The notes beneath the pieces are model-generated. The model did not search any database and was not told the DNA's origin. It saw nothing but the letters and a program-made list of their open reading frames with translations. From Burkholderiales bacterium (lineage in GTDB: Bacteria > Pseudomonadota > Gammaproteobacteria > Burkholderiales > SG8-41), in NCBI GenBank assembly GCA_036262035.1, contig DATAJS010000025.1:116624-180623 (forward strand): a DNA stretch of 64,000 bases, in the 5' to 3' direction. The position numbers and the translations under genes are program-made. Of this stretch, positions 8,118 to 16,898 are shown in pieces (position 1 is the stretch's first letter; each line of letters begins with the position of its first letter).

Positions 8118-9080
8118 TCACTCGAGCTTCAGCCCGGCCTCCTTCACGAAGCTCGCCCATCTTTTCAGGTCCGCATGGAATTTTTTCGTGAAATCCTCCG
8201 CAGTCGAGCCCACGACGTCGGTGCCGAGGGCGGCGAAGCGCGACTGCACGTCCGGCGCGGCGAGCGCGGTGCGGAACTCGCGATTGAGCGCCTGCACGGT
8301 CGCCTTCGGCGTCTTGCCGGGCGCGAAGACGCCGTACCACACGACCACTTCGTAACCGGGGAGGCCGGCCTCCTCGATCGTCGGCACGTCCGGCAGGAGC
8401 GACGTGCGCTGCTTCGCCGCGACGCCCAGCACCTTCACCTTGCCCGCCTTGATGTAGCCGAGCGAGCCCGTCGCGGTGTCGATGTACATCTGCACTTCGC
8501 CCGCGATCATCGCCGCGCCCGCGGGCGCGCCGCCTTTGTACGGGATGTGCGACATCTGCAATCCGGCCATGTGGTTCAGGAGCTCGCCGGCGAGATGCGG
8601 CACCGTGCCGTTGCCGCCGGAGCTGAACTTGAACTCCCGAGGCCGCTGCTTCACGTACGCGATCAGCTCCTTGAGGGTCGTCACGGGCACCGTCGCGTTC
8701 ACCATGACGAGCTGAGGCGCCTGCGCCACCATCACGATCGGCGCGAGGTCCTTGTACGGATCGAACGGCAGGTGCTTGTACGCGTTCGGGACGATCGTCA
8801 GCGTCATGCTGTTGATGAGCAGCGTGTGTCCGTCCGGATTCGATTTCGCGACGATGTCGGTGCCGATCGTGCCGGCCGCGCCGGGACGGTTGTCGACGAC
8901 GACCTGCTGTTTCGTCTGCTCGGCGAGCTTCGGCCCGAGGATGCGCGCGGTGACGTCGTTCGGGCTCGCGCCGGGCGGGAACGGGACGACGATGCGGACC
9001 GGGCGCGAGACTTGCCCGGCTGCCGTCAGCGGGACAAGCGCGAACGCGCAGAGCAGCAGGAACGGACGGAATGCAGGCAT
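8118..9080 (-). CDS. Bug/TctC-family solute-binding receptor, first gene of dehydratase operon
   Basis: A 320-aa receptor with a signal peptide of about 22 residues ending LTAAGQ before VSRPVRIVVPFPPGASPND. That first loop is atypical, PPGASPND in place of PPGGxxD. VDNRPGAAGT, NPDGHTL and HIPYKGG follow. The start at 9080 is backed by a GGAAAGAGGAG ribosome site; upstream codons in frame do not resemble the family. It heads the unit Bug, dehydratase, Bug, Bug and is divergent from the small gene at 9133 with 52 bp between them. Confidence 0.93.
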   Translation of the reverse strand: MPAFRPFLLLCAFALVPLTAAGQVSRPVRIVVPFPPGASPNDVTARILGPKLAEQTKQQVVVDNRPGAAGTIGTDIVAKSNPDGHTLLINSMTLTIVPNAYKHLPFDPYKDLAPIVMVAQAPQLVMVNATVPVTTLKELIAYVKQRPREFKFSSGGNGTVPHLAGELLNHMAGLQMSHIPYKGGAPAGAAMIAGEVQMYIDTATGSLGYIKAGKVKVLGVAAKQRTSLLPDVPTIEEAGLPGYEVVVWYGVFAPGKTPKATVQALNREFRTALAAPDVQSRFAALGTDVVGSTAEDFTKKFHADLKRWASFVKEAGLKLE

Positions 9081-9132
9081 GCGAGGCTCCTCTTTCCTGT
9101 GATGACCCGAATCGTAACCTGAGGAGAACCCG

Positions 9133-9282
9133 ATGATCCGCAAGCTTGCCTCGGGCGAATACCGCCTCTATTCGAGAAAGAAGAATCCGAGGACCGGCAA
9201 GCGCCGGAACCTCGGGACGTTCAAGACCCGCGCGGCGGCCGAGAAGCACGAGCGCGAGGTGCAGTACTTCAAGCGGCACTGA
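9133..9282 (+). CDS. 49-aa basic conserved-type hypothetical protein
   Basis: The ATG follows a GAGGAGAAC ribosome site by four bases. The product is very basic (about 30 percent Lys/Arg), beginning MIRKLASGEYRLYSRKKN and containing TGKRRNLGTFKTRAAAEKHE. Its G-T-F-K-T-R-A-A-A-E-K-H-E stretch resembles the arm-DNA-binding N-terminus of integrases, where a short beta-sheet precedes AAExHE, so it may bind nucleic acid. It has no catalytic domain and no nearby integrase, so it appears to be a stand-alone small protein. Confidence 0.72.
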   Translation: MIRKLASGEYRLYSRKKNPRTGKRRNLGTFKTRAAAEKHEREVQYFKRH

Positions 9283-9285
9283 CCG

Positions 9286-9409
9286 ATGGCCGCGAAGAAG
9301 AGAGCGAAGTCAACCGCGCCGGCGCGTGCCGGACGACGCGAAGAACGAGCCGAGGAAGCTCTACGGCCGGGAGGGCGCGGCGAGGAAGAAGCGCGCACCG
9401 AGGAAATAA
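9286..9409 (+). pseudogene. possible frameshifted small Lys/Arg-rich ORF
   Basis: An ATG at 9286, three bases after the preceding stop, opens a basic frame (MAAKKRAKSTAPARA). A natural-looking basic ending (DAKNEPRKLYGREGAARKKRAPRK) lies in another frame and stops at 9409. One frameshift near 9330 would join the two into a 40-residue protein. It may be a decayed gene, an assembly error or chance; evidence is composition only. Confidence 0.3.
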
Positions 9410-9413
9410 CGTC

Positions 9414-9535
9414 GTGCGCCACGAGATCGCCACGGCGCTCCTGCCGGAGTCGCCTCGCGATGACAACCGTCGTCATTGCGAGGAGCGGCAGCGAGGAAGC
9501 AATCCCGCGGCGCGCGTAGACAGTCCCAAACGCTC
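9414..9535. repeat. GTCATTGCGAGGAGC-type dispersed inverted repeat
   Basis: Left half CGCCACGAGATCGCCACGGCG with CCTCGCGATGAC, then GTCATTGCGAGGAGC and GAAGCAATCCCG. This is the widespread proteobacterial pair in which GTGGCAATCTC and GGGATTGCTTCG face each other. Copies are at 11101-11196, 26335-26436 and 61768-61866. No gene is seen in this gap apart from the doubtful one before it. Confidence 0.8.
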
Positions 9536-9536
9536 G

Positions 9537-11060
9537 CTATGCCATGCCGATCGGCTCGGCGAGGGTCTCCCTCACCTTGCCCGGGCGCGCGCGCATCATG
9601 TCCTCGAGCTCCCTGCGCTTCGCGCGGTAGCCGGCGTCGTCGAAGAGGTTGTGCATCTCGGCGGGATCGTTCGCGAGGTCGTACATCTCGCCCGCGCCGG
9701 AGTCGAGCTCGAAGGTGCATTTCCAGTCCCTGGTGCGGACGGTGCGCAGCTTGAGCGCGACGCCGCAGCGCGAAGGGTGGAGGTGCCACTCGCTCCAGGC
9801 GCAGTCGCGTGCTGACGGCTGCAGCAGACTCCTGCCCTGCGTCTCCAGCTCCGGCGCCACGTTCGCAAGCTGCAAAAACGTCGGCCCGAGATCGAGCGTC
9901 GATACCGGTTCTGCGACGACCTGTCCCGCAGCGACGCCCGGCCCGCGCAGCACGCAGGTCACGCGCAGCAGGTCTTCGTACGGCGTCGGGCCTTTGAGAT
10001 ACAGGCCATGATTCCCGAGCAGCTCGCCGTGATCGGTGGTGTAGACCACGAGCGTGTCGTCGGCGAGACCGAGGTCGTCGAGCGCGGTGAGGATGCGCCC
10101 GACGTTGTGATCGATGAGCGAGATCATGCCGTAGTAGTTCGCGGTCATCTCGGCGAGCTGCGCGTCGGTCTGGTCGGGCACGCGCGAGCCTTCGGCGCGG
10201 AACTTGAACATCGTCGGGTCGGTGAGCTGCGGCTTGCCTTCGAGCGAAGCCTTGTGCCACCACGGCCGCCGCTCGAGGTCTCGCGTGCGATGCTCGGGAA
10301 GCTTCATGTCCTTCGGGTCGTACATGAGGCTCCACGGCTCGGGGCAGTCGAAGGGATGGTGCGGGTCGGGGAACGACACCCACGCGCAGAACGGCCGCGC
10401 CTGCGGGCGCGTCCTGAGCCATTCGACCGCGCGGTCGCCGATCCACGTGCTCGAATGCCACGCGACCGGCAGCGCGGAATGCCACGTCTGCGCCGCGCCG
10501 AGATCGGACCGCGTGCTCTCGGCCCACAGCTTCAGCGCTTCTTCCTCTTTCCCGCGCGACAGCCACCAGCGCTCGTAATGCCCGCACGGCGGGCGCTCGA
10601 GCGGACGCGTGCGGTGCTGGTGGCCGGTCACGCAGAGCTCGACGTGCTGGAAACCCATGTACGGTCCGAACCATGCAGGCCCGTACTTGTGCTGACTCTT
10701 GTTGCATTCGGGCGAGCCGGTCGGCGCGAACGTCGACTTGGTCGCGAAATGCGCCTTGCCGAGGAACGCGGTGTCGTAGCCCGCGCGATGCAGCGTGCCC
10801 GCGAATCCTTTCTCTCCGACGTGCGGATCGAGGTCGACGCCGTTGTCCCACGCACCGTGCGTGAGCGGAAGCTGTCCGGTGAGGATCGACGCGCGCGACG
10901 GCTGGCACACGAGATTCGGCGTGATGCACGCGGAGAACCGTGTGCCTTCGCGCGCGAGCCGGTCGATGTGCGGCGTACGGATGTTGGCGTTCTCGAAGCC
11001 GTTGCAGTCGGCGCGCTGCTGGTCGGAGGTGATGAGGAGGATGTTGGGCTGGCGGGTCAT
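9537..11060 (-). CDS. type I (formylglycine-dependent) sulfatase
   Basis: A 507-aa sulfatase-family hydrolase. The signature C-x-P-S-R is present as Cys52-Q-P-S-R56 and is followed by ASILTG, so Cys52 is expected to become formylglycine through an anaerobic or FGE maturase encoded elsewhere. Metal ligand Asp13 is in TSDQQ, and the second site is TTDHGELLGNHG. No signal peptide is seen, so it is predicted cytoplasmic, acting on small sulfate or phosphonate esters rather than on secreted polysaccharide. AAGGACC precedes the ATG. Repeat elements bound it on both sides. Confidence 0.92.
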   Translation of the reverse strand: MTRQPNILLITSDQQRADCNGFENANIRTPHIDRLAREGTRFSACITPNLVCQPSRASILTGQLPLTHGAWDNGVDLDPHVGEKGFAGTLHRAGYDTAFLGKAHFATKSTFAPTGSPECNKSQHKYGPAWFGPYMGFQHVELCVTGHQHRTRPLERPPCGHYERWWLSRGKEEEALKLWAESTRSDLGAAQTWHSALPVAWHSSTWIGDRAVEWLRTRPQARPFCAWVSFPDPHHPFDCPEPWSLMYDPKDMKLPEHRTRDLERRPWWHKASLEGKPQLTDPTMFKFRAEGSRVPDQTDAQLAEMTANYYGMISLIDHNVGRILTALDDLGLADDTLVVYTTDHGELLGNHGLYLKGPTPYEDLLRVTCVLRGPGVAAGQVVAEPVSTLDLGPTFLQLANVAPELETQGRSLLQPSARDCAWSEWHLHPSRCGVALKLRTVRTRDWKCTFELDSGAGEMYDLANDPAEMHNLFDDAGYRAKRRELEDMMRARPGKVRETLAEPIGMA

Positions 11061-11100
11061 GGGCGCGGTCCTTGGTCGTCATGCGAGTCTAACGCCGTTT

Positions 11101-11196
11101 GCGTGCGCCACGAGATCGCCACGGCGCCTGACGGCGCCTCGCGATGACGTCATTGCGAGGAGCGCAACGGCGAAGCAATCCCGGAGCGTCCGGCGC
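11101..11196. repeat. GTCATTGCGAGGAGC-type dispersed inverted repeat
   Basis: Second copy of the family at 9414. GCGCCACGAGATCGCCACGGCG begins it, and CGTCATTGCGAGGAGCG with GAAGCAATCCCG ends it. It fills most of the gap between the divergent sulfatase and thioesterase genes. Confidence 0.8.
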
Positions 11197-11217
11197 AGCC
11201 GCGTAAACTACGCCGCC

Positions 11218-11619
11218 ATGACAACGCTCGAAGATCTCAATGCCCTGCTCGCGTCCTGTCCGTTCATCGAGCCCTATCGATTGAGGGCGATCTCGTGCAG
11301 CCCCGGCGAGTGCGAGGTCGAGCTGCCTTACCGCGAAGCGCTCGACCGCCCCGGCGGCACGGTCAACGGCCCGGCGCTGATGGCGCTCGCGGACGTCGCG
11401 ATGTGGCTGGCGATCCTCACCACGCGCGGCACGCACGAGCAGTGGGTGACCGCCGACTTCAAGAGCTCGTTCCTCACCGCCGCGCGCGGCGAGAACGTGA
11501 TCTGCCGCGCGAGAGTGCTCAAGCTCGGCGCGCGCAGCGCGTATGCGGTCGCCGACTGCAGCACCGCGACCGTGCCGCTGGCGGCGCATCATGTCGGGAC
11601 TTACGTATTGCGCGCGTAG
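11218..11619 (+). CDS. PaaI-type hotdog thioesterase
   Basis: A 133-residue single hotdog-fold protein. The helix and strand signature GTVNGPALMALADVAMWLAI corresponds to the PaaI/YbgC-like motif in which Gly-x-V-x-G precedes a helix with an acidic residue. TADFKSSFLTAARG supplies the following strands. It probably hydrolyses acyl- or aryl-CoA thioesters in the cytoplasm. The start at 11218 was chosen because upstream codons read through repeat sequence. It stands alone, divergent from the sulfatase. Confidence 0.85.
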   Translation: MTTLEDLNALLASCPFIEPYRLRAISCSPGECEVELPYREALDRPGGTVNGPALMALADVAMWLAILTTRGTHEQWVTADFKSSFLTAARGENVICRARVLKLGARSAYAVADCSTATVPLAAHHVGTYVLRA

Positions 11620-11623
11620 CGGA

Positions 11624-11744
11624 TCGTCATTCCCGACCCGCGCAAGCGGGATCGGGAATCCATTTTGAAGCCGTTGAAAATGAATTTCCGCCTGCGCGGG
11701 AATGACGAAACGCCGGGCCGTTCCCGCCTGCGCGGGAATGACGA
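11624..11744. repeat. dRS3-like composite (dimeric) repeat
   Basis: An outward CGTCATTCCCGACCCGC unit is joined through AATCCATTTTGAA and TGAAAATGAATTTCC to the opposed unit CGCCTGCGCGGGAATGACG, then a third GTTCCCGCCTGCGCGGG copy follows. The central CCATTTTGAA arm makes the dimer itself nearly palindromic. It lies 45 bp before the dehydrogenase start. Confidence 0.85.
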
Positions 11745-11789
11745 AAGCGCGACTACACTGTCCCGCTCCTCCTCTGCAACGAGACTCTC

Positions 11790-12779
11790 ATGAAAATCGC
11801 CGTCCTCGACGACTACCTCCATCTCTCCCAGAAATCCGCCGACTGGTCGAAGCTGCCGCCCGACACCGAGATCACGATGTTCGACCGGCCGCTGAAGGTG
11901 CCGGACGAGGCGGCGGAAGCGCTGCGGCCTTTCGATGCGATCTCGCTCATCCGCGAGCGCATGCCGGTGCCGCGCTCGCTGATCGAGCGCCTGCCGAATC
12001 TCAAGCTGATCTGCATCACCGGCTATTACCACCGCACGCTCGACGTCGCGGCGGCGAACGAGCGCGGCATCGTGGTCTCTCACACCGAGCTCTTCCGTGG
12101 CAGCTACAACAAGGCGACCTCCGAGCTCGCGTGGGGGCTCATGTTCGCGGTGGCGCGGCACATCCCGCTGGAAGCGAACGAGATGAAGAAAGGCGGCTGG
12201 CAGCACACCGCCGGCATCACGCTCAACAGCCGCACGCTCGGTCTCGTGGGCCTCGGCCGCCAGGGACGCAACATGGTGCCCACCGCGAAGGCGCTCGGCA
12301 TGAACGTCATCGCGTGGAGCCCCAATCTCACGCAGGAGATCGCCGGCCAGTTCGGCGTCACGCGCGTCGACAAGGACGAGCTCTTCGCGACTAGCGACGT
12401 GGTGAGCCTGCACATGGTGCTGGCGGAATCGACTCGCAACATCGTGGCCGCGCGCGAGCTCGCGCTGATGAAGCCCACCGCGCTTCTCATCAACACCTCG
12501 CGAGGGCCGCTGATCGAAGAGCAGGCGCTCATCGACTGCCTGCGCGCGGGCCGCATCGCCGGCGCCGGCATCGACGTCTATCACCAGGAGCCGCTGCCCG
12601 ACGACCACCCGCTGCGCAAGCTCCCCAACACCGTGTTGACGCCGCACCTCGGCTACGCGGTGCAGGAGTTCTTCAAGGTCGCTTACGAGGACACCGTCGA
12701 CAACCTCGTCGCGTTCGCGAGCGGCAGCCCGATCCGGGTGCTCACGCCCGAGAGGAACGACAGCCGGCTCGCGCGCTAG
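11790..12779 (+). CDS. D-2-hydroxyacid dehydrogenase
   Basis: A 329-aa NAD(P)-dependent D-isomer hydroxyacid dehydrogenase. The Rossmann motif is GLGRQG at 154-159 inside LGLVGLGRQGRN. Catalytic residues are Arg238 (NTSRGPLI), Glu267 (YHQEPLP) and His286 (LTPHLGY). It would interconvert a 2-hydroxyacid and a 2-oxoacid in the cytoplasm. The substrate cannot be read from sequence. Its stop overlaps the convergent PhnD-like gene by four bases. Confidence 0.93.
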   Translation: MKIAVLDDYLHLSQKSADWSKLPPDTEITMFDRPLKVPDEAAEALRPFDAISLIRERMPVPRSLIERLPNLKLICITGYYHRTLDVAAANERGIVVSHTELFRGSYNKATSELAWGLMFAVARHIPLEANEMKKGGWQHTAGITLNSRTLGLVGLGRQGRNMVPTAKALGMNVIAWSPNLTQEIAGQFGVTRVDKDELFATSDVVSLHMVLAESTRNIVAARELALMKPTALLINTSRGPLIEEQALIDCLRAGRIAGAGIDVYHQEPLPDDHPLRKLPNTVLTPHLGYAVQEFFKVAYEDTVDNLVAFASGSPIRVLTPERNDSRLAR

Positions 12780-13567
12780 ATCGCGACGCGCATCATGTCG
12801 CGCATCGGATCGTAGTGCGCCGCGCCGACACGGCGCAGCTCCGAAATTCCCCAGGTCCCGAGGATCGCCGCGCCTTCGGGATCCTGTCTCATCGACTCCA
12901 GTGCGTGCGCGATCTCCAGCCTTGACGCCGCCGGCAGCCGCGTCGAGATCACCCACGGCGGCGCCGGGCTGGGGCCCAGCGTGTCGATGACCCGGAACGC
13001 CCGGCGCAGCGACGGTATGCGCGCGAGCTCCGCTTCCAGCACCGTGCTGTCGATCGCCGCCGCGGCGGCGTCGCCCCATTTGACGAGCCGCAGCGCCTGC
13101 TGGTGCGAGCCCGCTTCGATCAGCTTGCCGAAATAGCCGAACGTCTCGCCGCGCTGCGCGAGGCTGTGGCACACGATGCCGTAGCCCGAGTGCGACCGCG
13201 GCTCGTTGTACGCCCAGGTGCGTCCTTTCAGATCAGCGAAGGTGCGGTACGCACTGTCGATGCGCACGATCACATCCGAGTAGTAGATCGGCTCGTCGCT
13301 ATAGCGCGCCGCGCGCATCACCGGCGCGACGCACGGCTCGATCGCGATTCCGTCGTCGGCCTTCTGCACGTACGGCAGACCGCAGATCCAGCAGAGGTCG
13401 ATGAGGCCCGCGTCGAGGCGGCGCTCGCGTTCCTGCCACGGCACGTCGTCGACGAGCTGCACCGGGATTTCGAGTCGCGCCGCGAGCCATAGCGCGAGCT
13501 CGCGCACCATCGGTTCGGCGTTGGGCGCCATGCAGGTCGCGAGGCGCAGGGGTTGGTTCGAAGGCAT
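12776..13567 (-). CDS. PhnD-like phosphate/phosphonate-type substrate-binding protein
   Basis: A 263-aa two-lobe binding protein related to the ABC phosphonate receptor PhnD. It begins LRLATCMAPNAEPMVRELALWLAARL and carries LDAGLIDLCWICGLPYV, DLKGRTWAYNEPRSHSGYG and a C-terminal lobe with STRLPAASRLEIAHALESM. No signal peptide is present, so either it acts in the cytoplasm or the start was lost. The ATG at 13567 is preceded only by sequence translated from a dRS3-like repeat. No ABC permease or ATPase gene is adjacent. Confidence 0.82.
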   Translation of the reverse strand: MPSNQPLRLATCMAPNAEPMVRELALWLAARLEIPVQLVDDVPWQERERRLDAGLIDLCWICGLPYVQKADDGIAIEPCVAPVMRAARYSDEPIYYSDVIVRIDSAYRTFADLKGRTWAYNEPRSHSGYGIVCHSLAQRGETFGYFGKLIEAGSHQQALRLVKWGDAAAAAIDSTVLEAELARIPSLRRAFRVIDTLGPSPAPPWVISTRLPAASRLEIAHALESMRQDPEGAAILGTWGISELRRVGAAHYDPMRDMMRVAI

Positions 13568-13584
13568 GTTCGGCTGTAGGTCGA

Positions 13585-13612
13585 AATGGATTCCCGCGTT
13601 CGCGGGAATGAC
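13585..13612. repeat. dRS3-like palindromic repeat
   Basis: AATGGATTCCCGCGTTCGCGGGAATGACG, a single unit whose two arms ATTCCCGCG and CGCGGGAAT are perfectly complementary. It lies 18 bp upstream of the PhnD-like start. The rest of 13613-13759 shows no gene. Confidence 0.8.
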
Positions 13613-13759
13613 GAGCCGTGCCTTGATCGTGCTGAGTGTGCGCGTGCCCGTCGTTAGGGAGGACGGACCGGACGGCACGCGTGCGGTGATTGCCTACAGC
13701 GAGGGCGGGTGCGCGAGGCGCGCGAGATGGCTGCGGTGCATCGGGCGATTGTAGTGCAA

Positions 13760-15064
13760 CTAGAGCTGCTCGTTGAAGAGATAGAAGAAGTGGTCCTTGA
13801 GCTTGTGCAGCGTGCCCCGTTTCTCCCACTCGTCGCACCGGAGCTCGGTGCAGTCCTTCAGGTCGCGCTCGAAGACCTCTTCCAGCTCGCGGGCGAGCTT
13901 CGAATCGAGGAAACCGAGCGTGATCTCGTCGTTGATCTCGAACGCGCGGTCGTCGAAGTTGGTCGAGCCGATCGCGCACCAGATGCCGTCGACCGTCATC
14001 ACCTTCTGGTGGAGCAGCGTCTTCGGGTTCTCGAAGATGCGCACGCCGCAGGCAAGGAGCTTCCCGAAGTTGCGGTGCGCCGCGTGCTGCACCATCGGCA
14101 TGTCCGAGGCTTCGGCCGACGGCACCATCACGCGCACGTCGACGCCGCGCTTGACCGCTTCGCCGTACGCGTCGATCGCCTCGGGCTCGGGAATGAAATA
14201 CGGGTTCTGGATCCACAGGCGCTTCTTCGCGCAGCAGATCACCGCGTGGTGCAGGATCTTCACCGCGGGCGCCGAGTTCTCGGGCTTGGCGTGCGCGACG
14301 TGCACGAGGGTCTCGCCCGCGCGGTCGGGCTGCGGGAAGACGTCGTCGCCGGCGAAGAGCTCGCCGGTCTCCTCGACCCAGTTCTCGCTGAAGACCGCCT
14401 GCACCGCGTTCACCGCGGGACCGGTGAGCCTCACGCCGACGTCCCGCCAGTGATCGCGGTCCTCGCCGTCGCCGAGCCAGCAGTCGACGATGCAATGGCC
14501 GGCGACGAACGCGGTGCGGCCGTCCACCACGACGATCTTGCGATGGTCGCGCTGGTTGATGAGGCCGACGTTCGCAAGCGTGCGCTCGTGGAACTTGGTG
14601 ACCTTGCAGCCGGCGTCGCGCAGCCGCTGCTCGGTCTCCTTGCCCATCTTCTTGCAGCCCGTCGCGTCGAGCAGCACGCGCACCGTGACGCCGGCGCGCG
14701 CTCGCGCGACCAGCGCCGCGGTCACGCGCTGGCTGAGCGCGCCCTCCTTCCACAGGAACGTCTCGAAGTGGAGCGAGCGCTGAGCCTTGCCCATATCGTC
14801 GAGCAGCACGTCGAAGAACGCGCCGTTTTCGAAGATCTCGGCGCGATTGCCGGGGATCGGCGTGCCGAGCGAAAGCCCGGCCAGCGAGTTGATGAGCGTG
14901 TCGAGCGTGCCGTCGCTCTCGATCTCGAGCTTGGGGTCGCGATGGCGGCCCATCGACCAGATGACGAACAGCAGGAAGAAGATGACCAGCACCAGCAGCG
15001 CCAGCACCGCGACGGGAATCTTGAAAGACAGGCCGGCCGCGTCGAAAAGTTCGTGAAAGTCCAT
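13760..15064 (-). CDS. cardiolipin synthase-like phospholipase D protein
   Basis: A 434-residue membrane-anchored PLD-family enzyme. One strong N-terminal transmembrane helix (about 15-37, VAVLALLVLVIFFLLFVIW) is followed by two HKD motifs: His174-R-K176 with Asp181 (DHRKIVVVDG) and His352-Q-K354 with Asp359 (LHQKVMTVDG), each followed by a G-S/T-N type strand. This matches ClsA/ClsB-type cardiolipin synthases, which transfer phosphatidyl groups at the inner membrane, though a single anchor helix and the length fit the ClsB/ClsC-like branch best. Other PLD-superfamily phosphodiesterases remain possible. Confidence 0.88.
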   Translation of the reverse strand: MDFHELFDAAGLSFKIPVAVLALLVLVIFFLLFVIWSMGRHRDPKLEIESDGTLDTLINSLAGLSLGTPIPGNRAEIFENGAFFDVLLDDMGKAQRSLHFETFLWKEGALSQRVTAALVARARAGVTVRVLLDATGCKKMGKETEQRLRDAGCKVTKFHERTLANVGLINQRDHRKIVVVDGRTAFVAGHCIVDCWLGDGEDRDHWRDVGVRLTGPAVNAVQAVFSENWVEETGELFAGDDVFPQPDRAGETLVHVAHAKPENSAPAVKILHHAVICCAKKRLWIQNPYFIPEPEAIDAYGEAVKRGVDVRVMVPSAEASDMPMVQHAAHRNFGKLLACGVRIFENPKTLLHQKVMTVDGIWCAIGSTNFDDRAFEINDEITLGFLDSKLARELEEVFERDLKDCTELRCDEWEKRGTLHKLKDHFFYLFNEQL

Positions 15065-15110
15065 GGTTCGGTTCGTGATGGGCGCGCCGCATGATACCGT
15101 GTCGCGTGCG

Positions 15111-15220
15111 AATGGATTCCCGTGCAGTCGTCATTCCCGCGAAGGCGGGAATCCATGTTCGATTGCCGGTGTTCGAAAATGGATTCCCGATCCCGCTGTC
15201 GCGGGTCGGGAATGACGATC
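15111..15220. repeat. dRS3-like composite repeat supplying a possible start codon
   Basis: Unit CGTCATTCCCGCGAAGGCGG at 15131-15150 is joined through AATCCATGTTCGA and GTTCGAAAATGGATT to the opposed unit ending GGGTCGGGAATGACG at 15217. The ATG in that last GGGAATGACG is in frame with the downstream gene. Confidence 0.85.
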
Positions 15221-15223
15221 CTT

Positions 15224-16873
15224 ATGCGACTCCTCGACCCGCGCGGGCAGCTCACGCTGGAACGCGTCACGCTCGCGCCTCGTCTCGCGCCTGACGCGCT
15301 CGCCGCGGGCACGGTGCTCTTCTACGACAACCTCAAGATGGACGTCGGCCACTACGGCGCGCTGTTCCCGCGGATCAGGCACGGACTGACGAACCGCGGC
15401 ATCGCGCGGTTCATCGACCATCGCGAGACCATCCGCGGCAAGTCGCCCGGGGGCATCGCGGCGCTCGCGCAGAAGCTCGCTGACATGAAGCCCGCTGCGG
15501 CGGTGATCGCTCTCGCCGACATGGGCGTGAGCCCCGCGATGGTCGCGCTGACGATCGCGCTCGAGAAAGCCGGCATACCCACGGCGTGCCTCACTGCGCA
15601 GCCCGGCTCCGCGCTTGCAGTCGCGCATGCGCACTACCGCGCCGGCGCGCTGTGTCTGATCGATCTCGATGTCTTCCCGGCGAGCGAAGCGGGCGACGTC
15701 GAACGCCAAGCCGATGCATGCGTCGAGCGCATCGTCACGGCGCTGACGCAGGGTGCATCGCACGCCGATTCATATCCGATCGATCGCGAAGCCGCGCAGG
15801 ACGACGGCCATCTGCCCGTTCGCCACGAGCGCAGCGGCAGCGACGCCGAGGTCTACGACACCTTCGAATCCCTGCACATCGGCGACGGCCTGCCAATCGT
15901 CGCACCGACGCCCGAGCGCTTCGAGCGCATGCGCGAGCACTGCCCGTTCGACGTCGACGACGTCATTGCAAGCGGCATCGGCCCCAGCGGCACGCCCATC
16001 CGCGTGCGCGACGCGCTCGTCGCAGCGGTCATGGCGGGATGCCGGCCGCACTACGTGCCGATCGTACTCACGGCGCTGCGCGCGCTGGCGCGGCCCGAAT
16101 ACGGATTGATCCAGGCGGTGACGACGACGTTCAGCGGCGGCCACTTCGTGCTCGCCAGCGGCCCGATCGCTCAGCAGATCGGCATGCACGGCGGCGCGGG
16201 CTGCCTCGGCCCCGGCTTTCGCGCGAACGCGACCATCGGCCGCGCGGTGAACCTCGCGCTGCTCAACGTCTGCCGCCCGGTGCCGGGACACGCCGATCTC
16301 GCGTGCCTGTCGTCGCCGGCGGAATTCACCTACTGTTTCGCCGAAGATCCCCGCTTGAGCCCGTGGCCGACGCTCAACGCCGAGCGCTACGACGCCGACA
16401 CCACCTGCGTGATGGTCCTCAAGGCCGAAGCGCCTCACAACGTGCTCGACATCGGCAGCACGACGGGCGCGGCGCTGCTCGAAACGTTCATCGACTGCTG
16501 CACCACGCTCGGCAGCAACAATGCATCCAACGCGGGACCGCTCGTGCTCGTGCTCAATCCCGATCACGCGCGCATCCTCGCGCGCGACGGTTACGACAAG
16601 CGGCGCATCCGCCGCGAGGTGCACGCCGGCGCGCGCATTCCGCTGGAGCGCATCCGGTCGCGCGGCATCGTGAGCGTCGCCGCGCAGGATCACTCGCAAG
16701 GCTTCCAGTACGTCACCCGCTCGCCCGACGACGTGCAGGTGGTCGTCGCCGGCGGCCAGGGCGGGCACTCGGCGGTGCTGCTGCCGTGGGCGCTCTACAG
16801 CGATGCGGTATTCGAGGTGGTGAGATCGAGCGAGGGCACGCCCGCCAGAAGTATCGCGCATTCAGTGGCTTAA
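15224..16873 (+). CDS. UGSC-like protein fused to a large conserved C-terminal domain
   Basis: A 549-aa protein. The N-terminal ~130 residues (FYDNLKMDVGHYGALF, AAAVIALADMGVSP) resemble the UGSC (seleno)protein fold, whose hallmark is D-U/C-G-S-C. Here the aligned site reads D99-M-G-V-S, so both the Sec/Cys and the second Cys are missing. The C-terminal ~330 residues begin FESLHIGDGLPIVAPTPERFERM and include AVMAGCRPHYVPIV, GFRANATIGRA and TYCFAEDPRLSPW. This domain often accompanies UGSC modules. The ATG at 15224 is the first outside the repeat; one at 15212 adds four residues. Function unknown. Confidence 0.8.
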   Translation: MRLLDPRGQLTLERVTLAPRLAPDALAAGTVLFYDNLKMDVGHYGALFPRIRHGLTNRGIARFIDHRETIRGKSPGGIAALAQKLADMKPAAAVIALADMGVSPAMVALTIALEKAGIPTACLTAQPGSALAVAHAHYRAGALCLIDLDVFPASEAGDVERQADACVERIVTALTQGASHADSYPIDREAAQDDGHLPVRHERSGSDAEVYDTFESLHIGDGLPIVAPTPERFERMREHCPFDVDDVIASGIGPSGTPIRVRDALVAAVMAGCRPHYVPIVLTALRALARPEYGLIQAVTTTFSGGHFVLASGPIAQQIGMHGGAGCLGPGFRANATIGRAVNLALLNVCRPVPGHADLACLSSPAEFTYCFAEDPRLSPWPTLNAERYDADTTCVMVLKAEAPHNVLDIGSTTGAALLETFIDCCTTLGSNNASNAGPLVLVLNPDHARILARDGYDKRRIRREVHAGARIPLERIRSRGIVSVAAQDHSQGFQYVTRSPDDVQVVVAGGQGGHSAVLLPWALYSDAVFEVVRSSEGTPARSIAHSVA

Positions 16874-16898
16874 AAATCGGGGTCTGTCCCCGATTTTC
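16872..16898 (+). terminator. perfect hairpin at gene 3' end
   Basis: AAAATCGGGG and CCCCGATTTT form a 10-bp perfect stem around TCTGT, overlapping the TAA of the preceding gene and ending in four T residues. It would act as a bidirectional terminator. The remaining bases up to 17020 show nothing else I can identify. Confidence 0.6.

Noticed and set aside
5857..9279. A 1140-codon reverse frame spanning three genes
   Set aside because: Only its last ~350 codons are a Bug protein; the rest is high-GC antisense or off-frame sequence over well-supported genes in other frames.
15224..16873. Selenoprotein with in-frame UGA
   Set aside because: The UGSC-position codon is ATG, the frame is uninterrupted, and no SECIS-like structure is needed.
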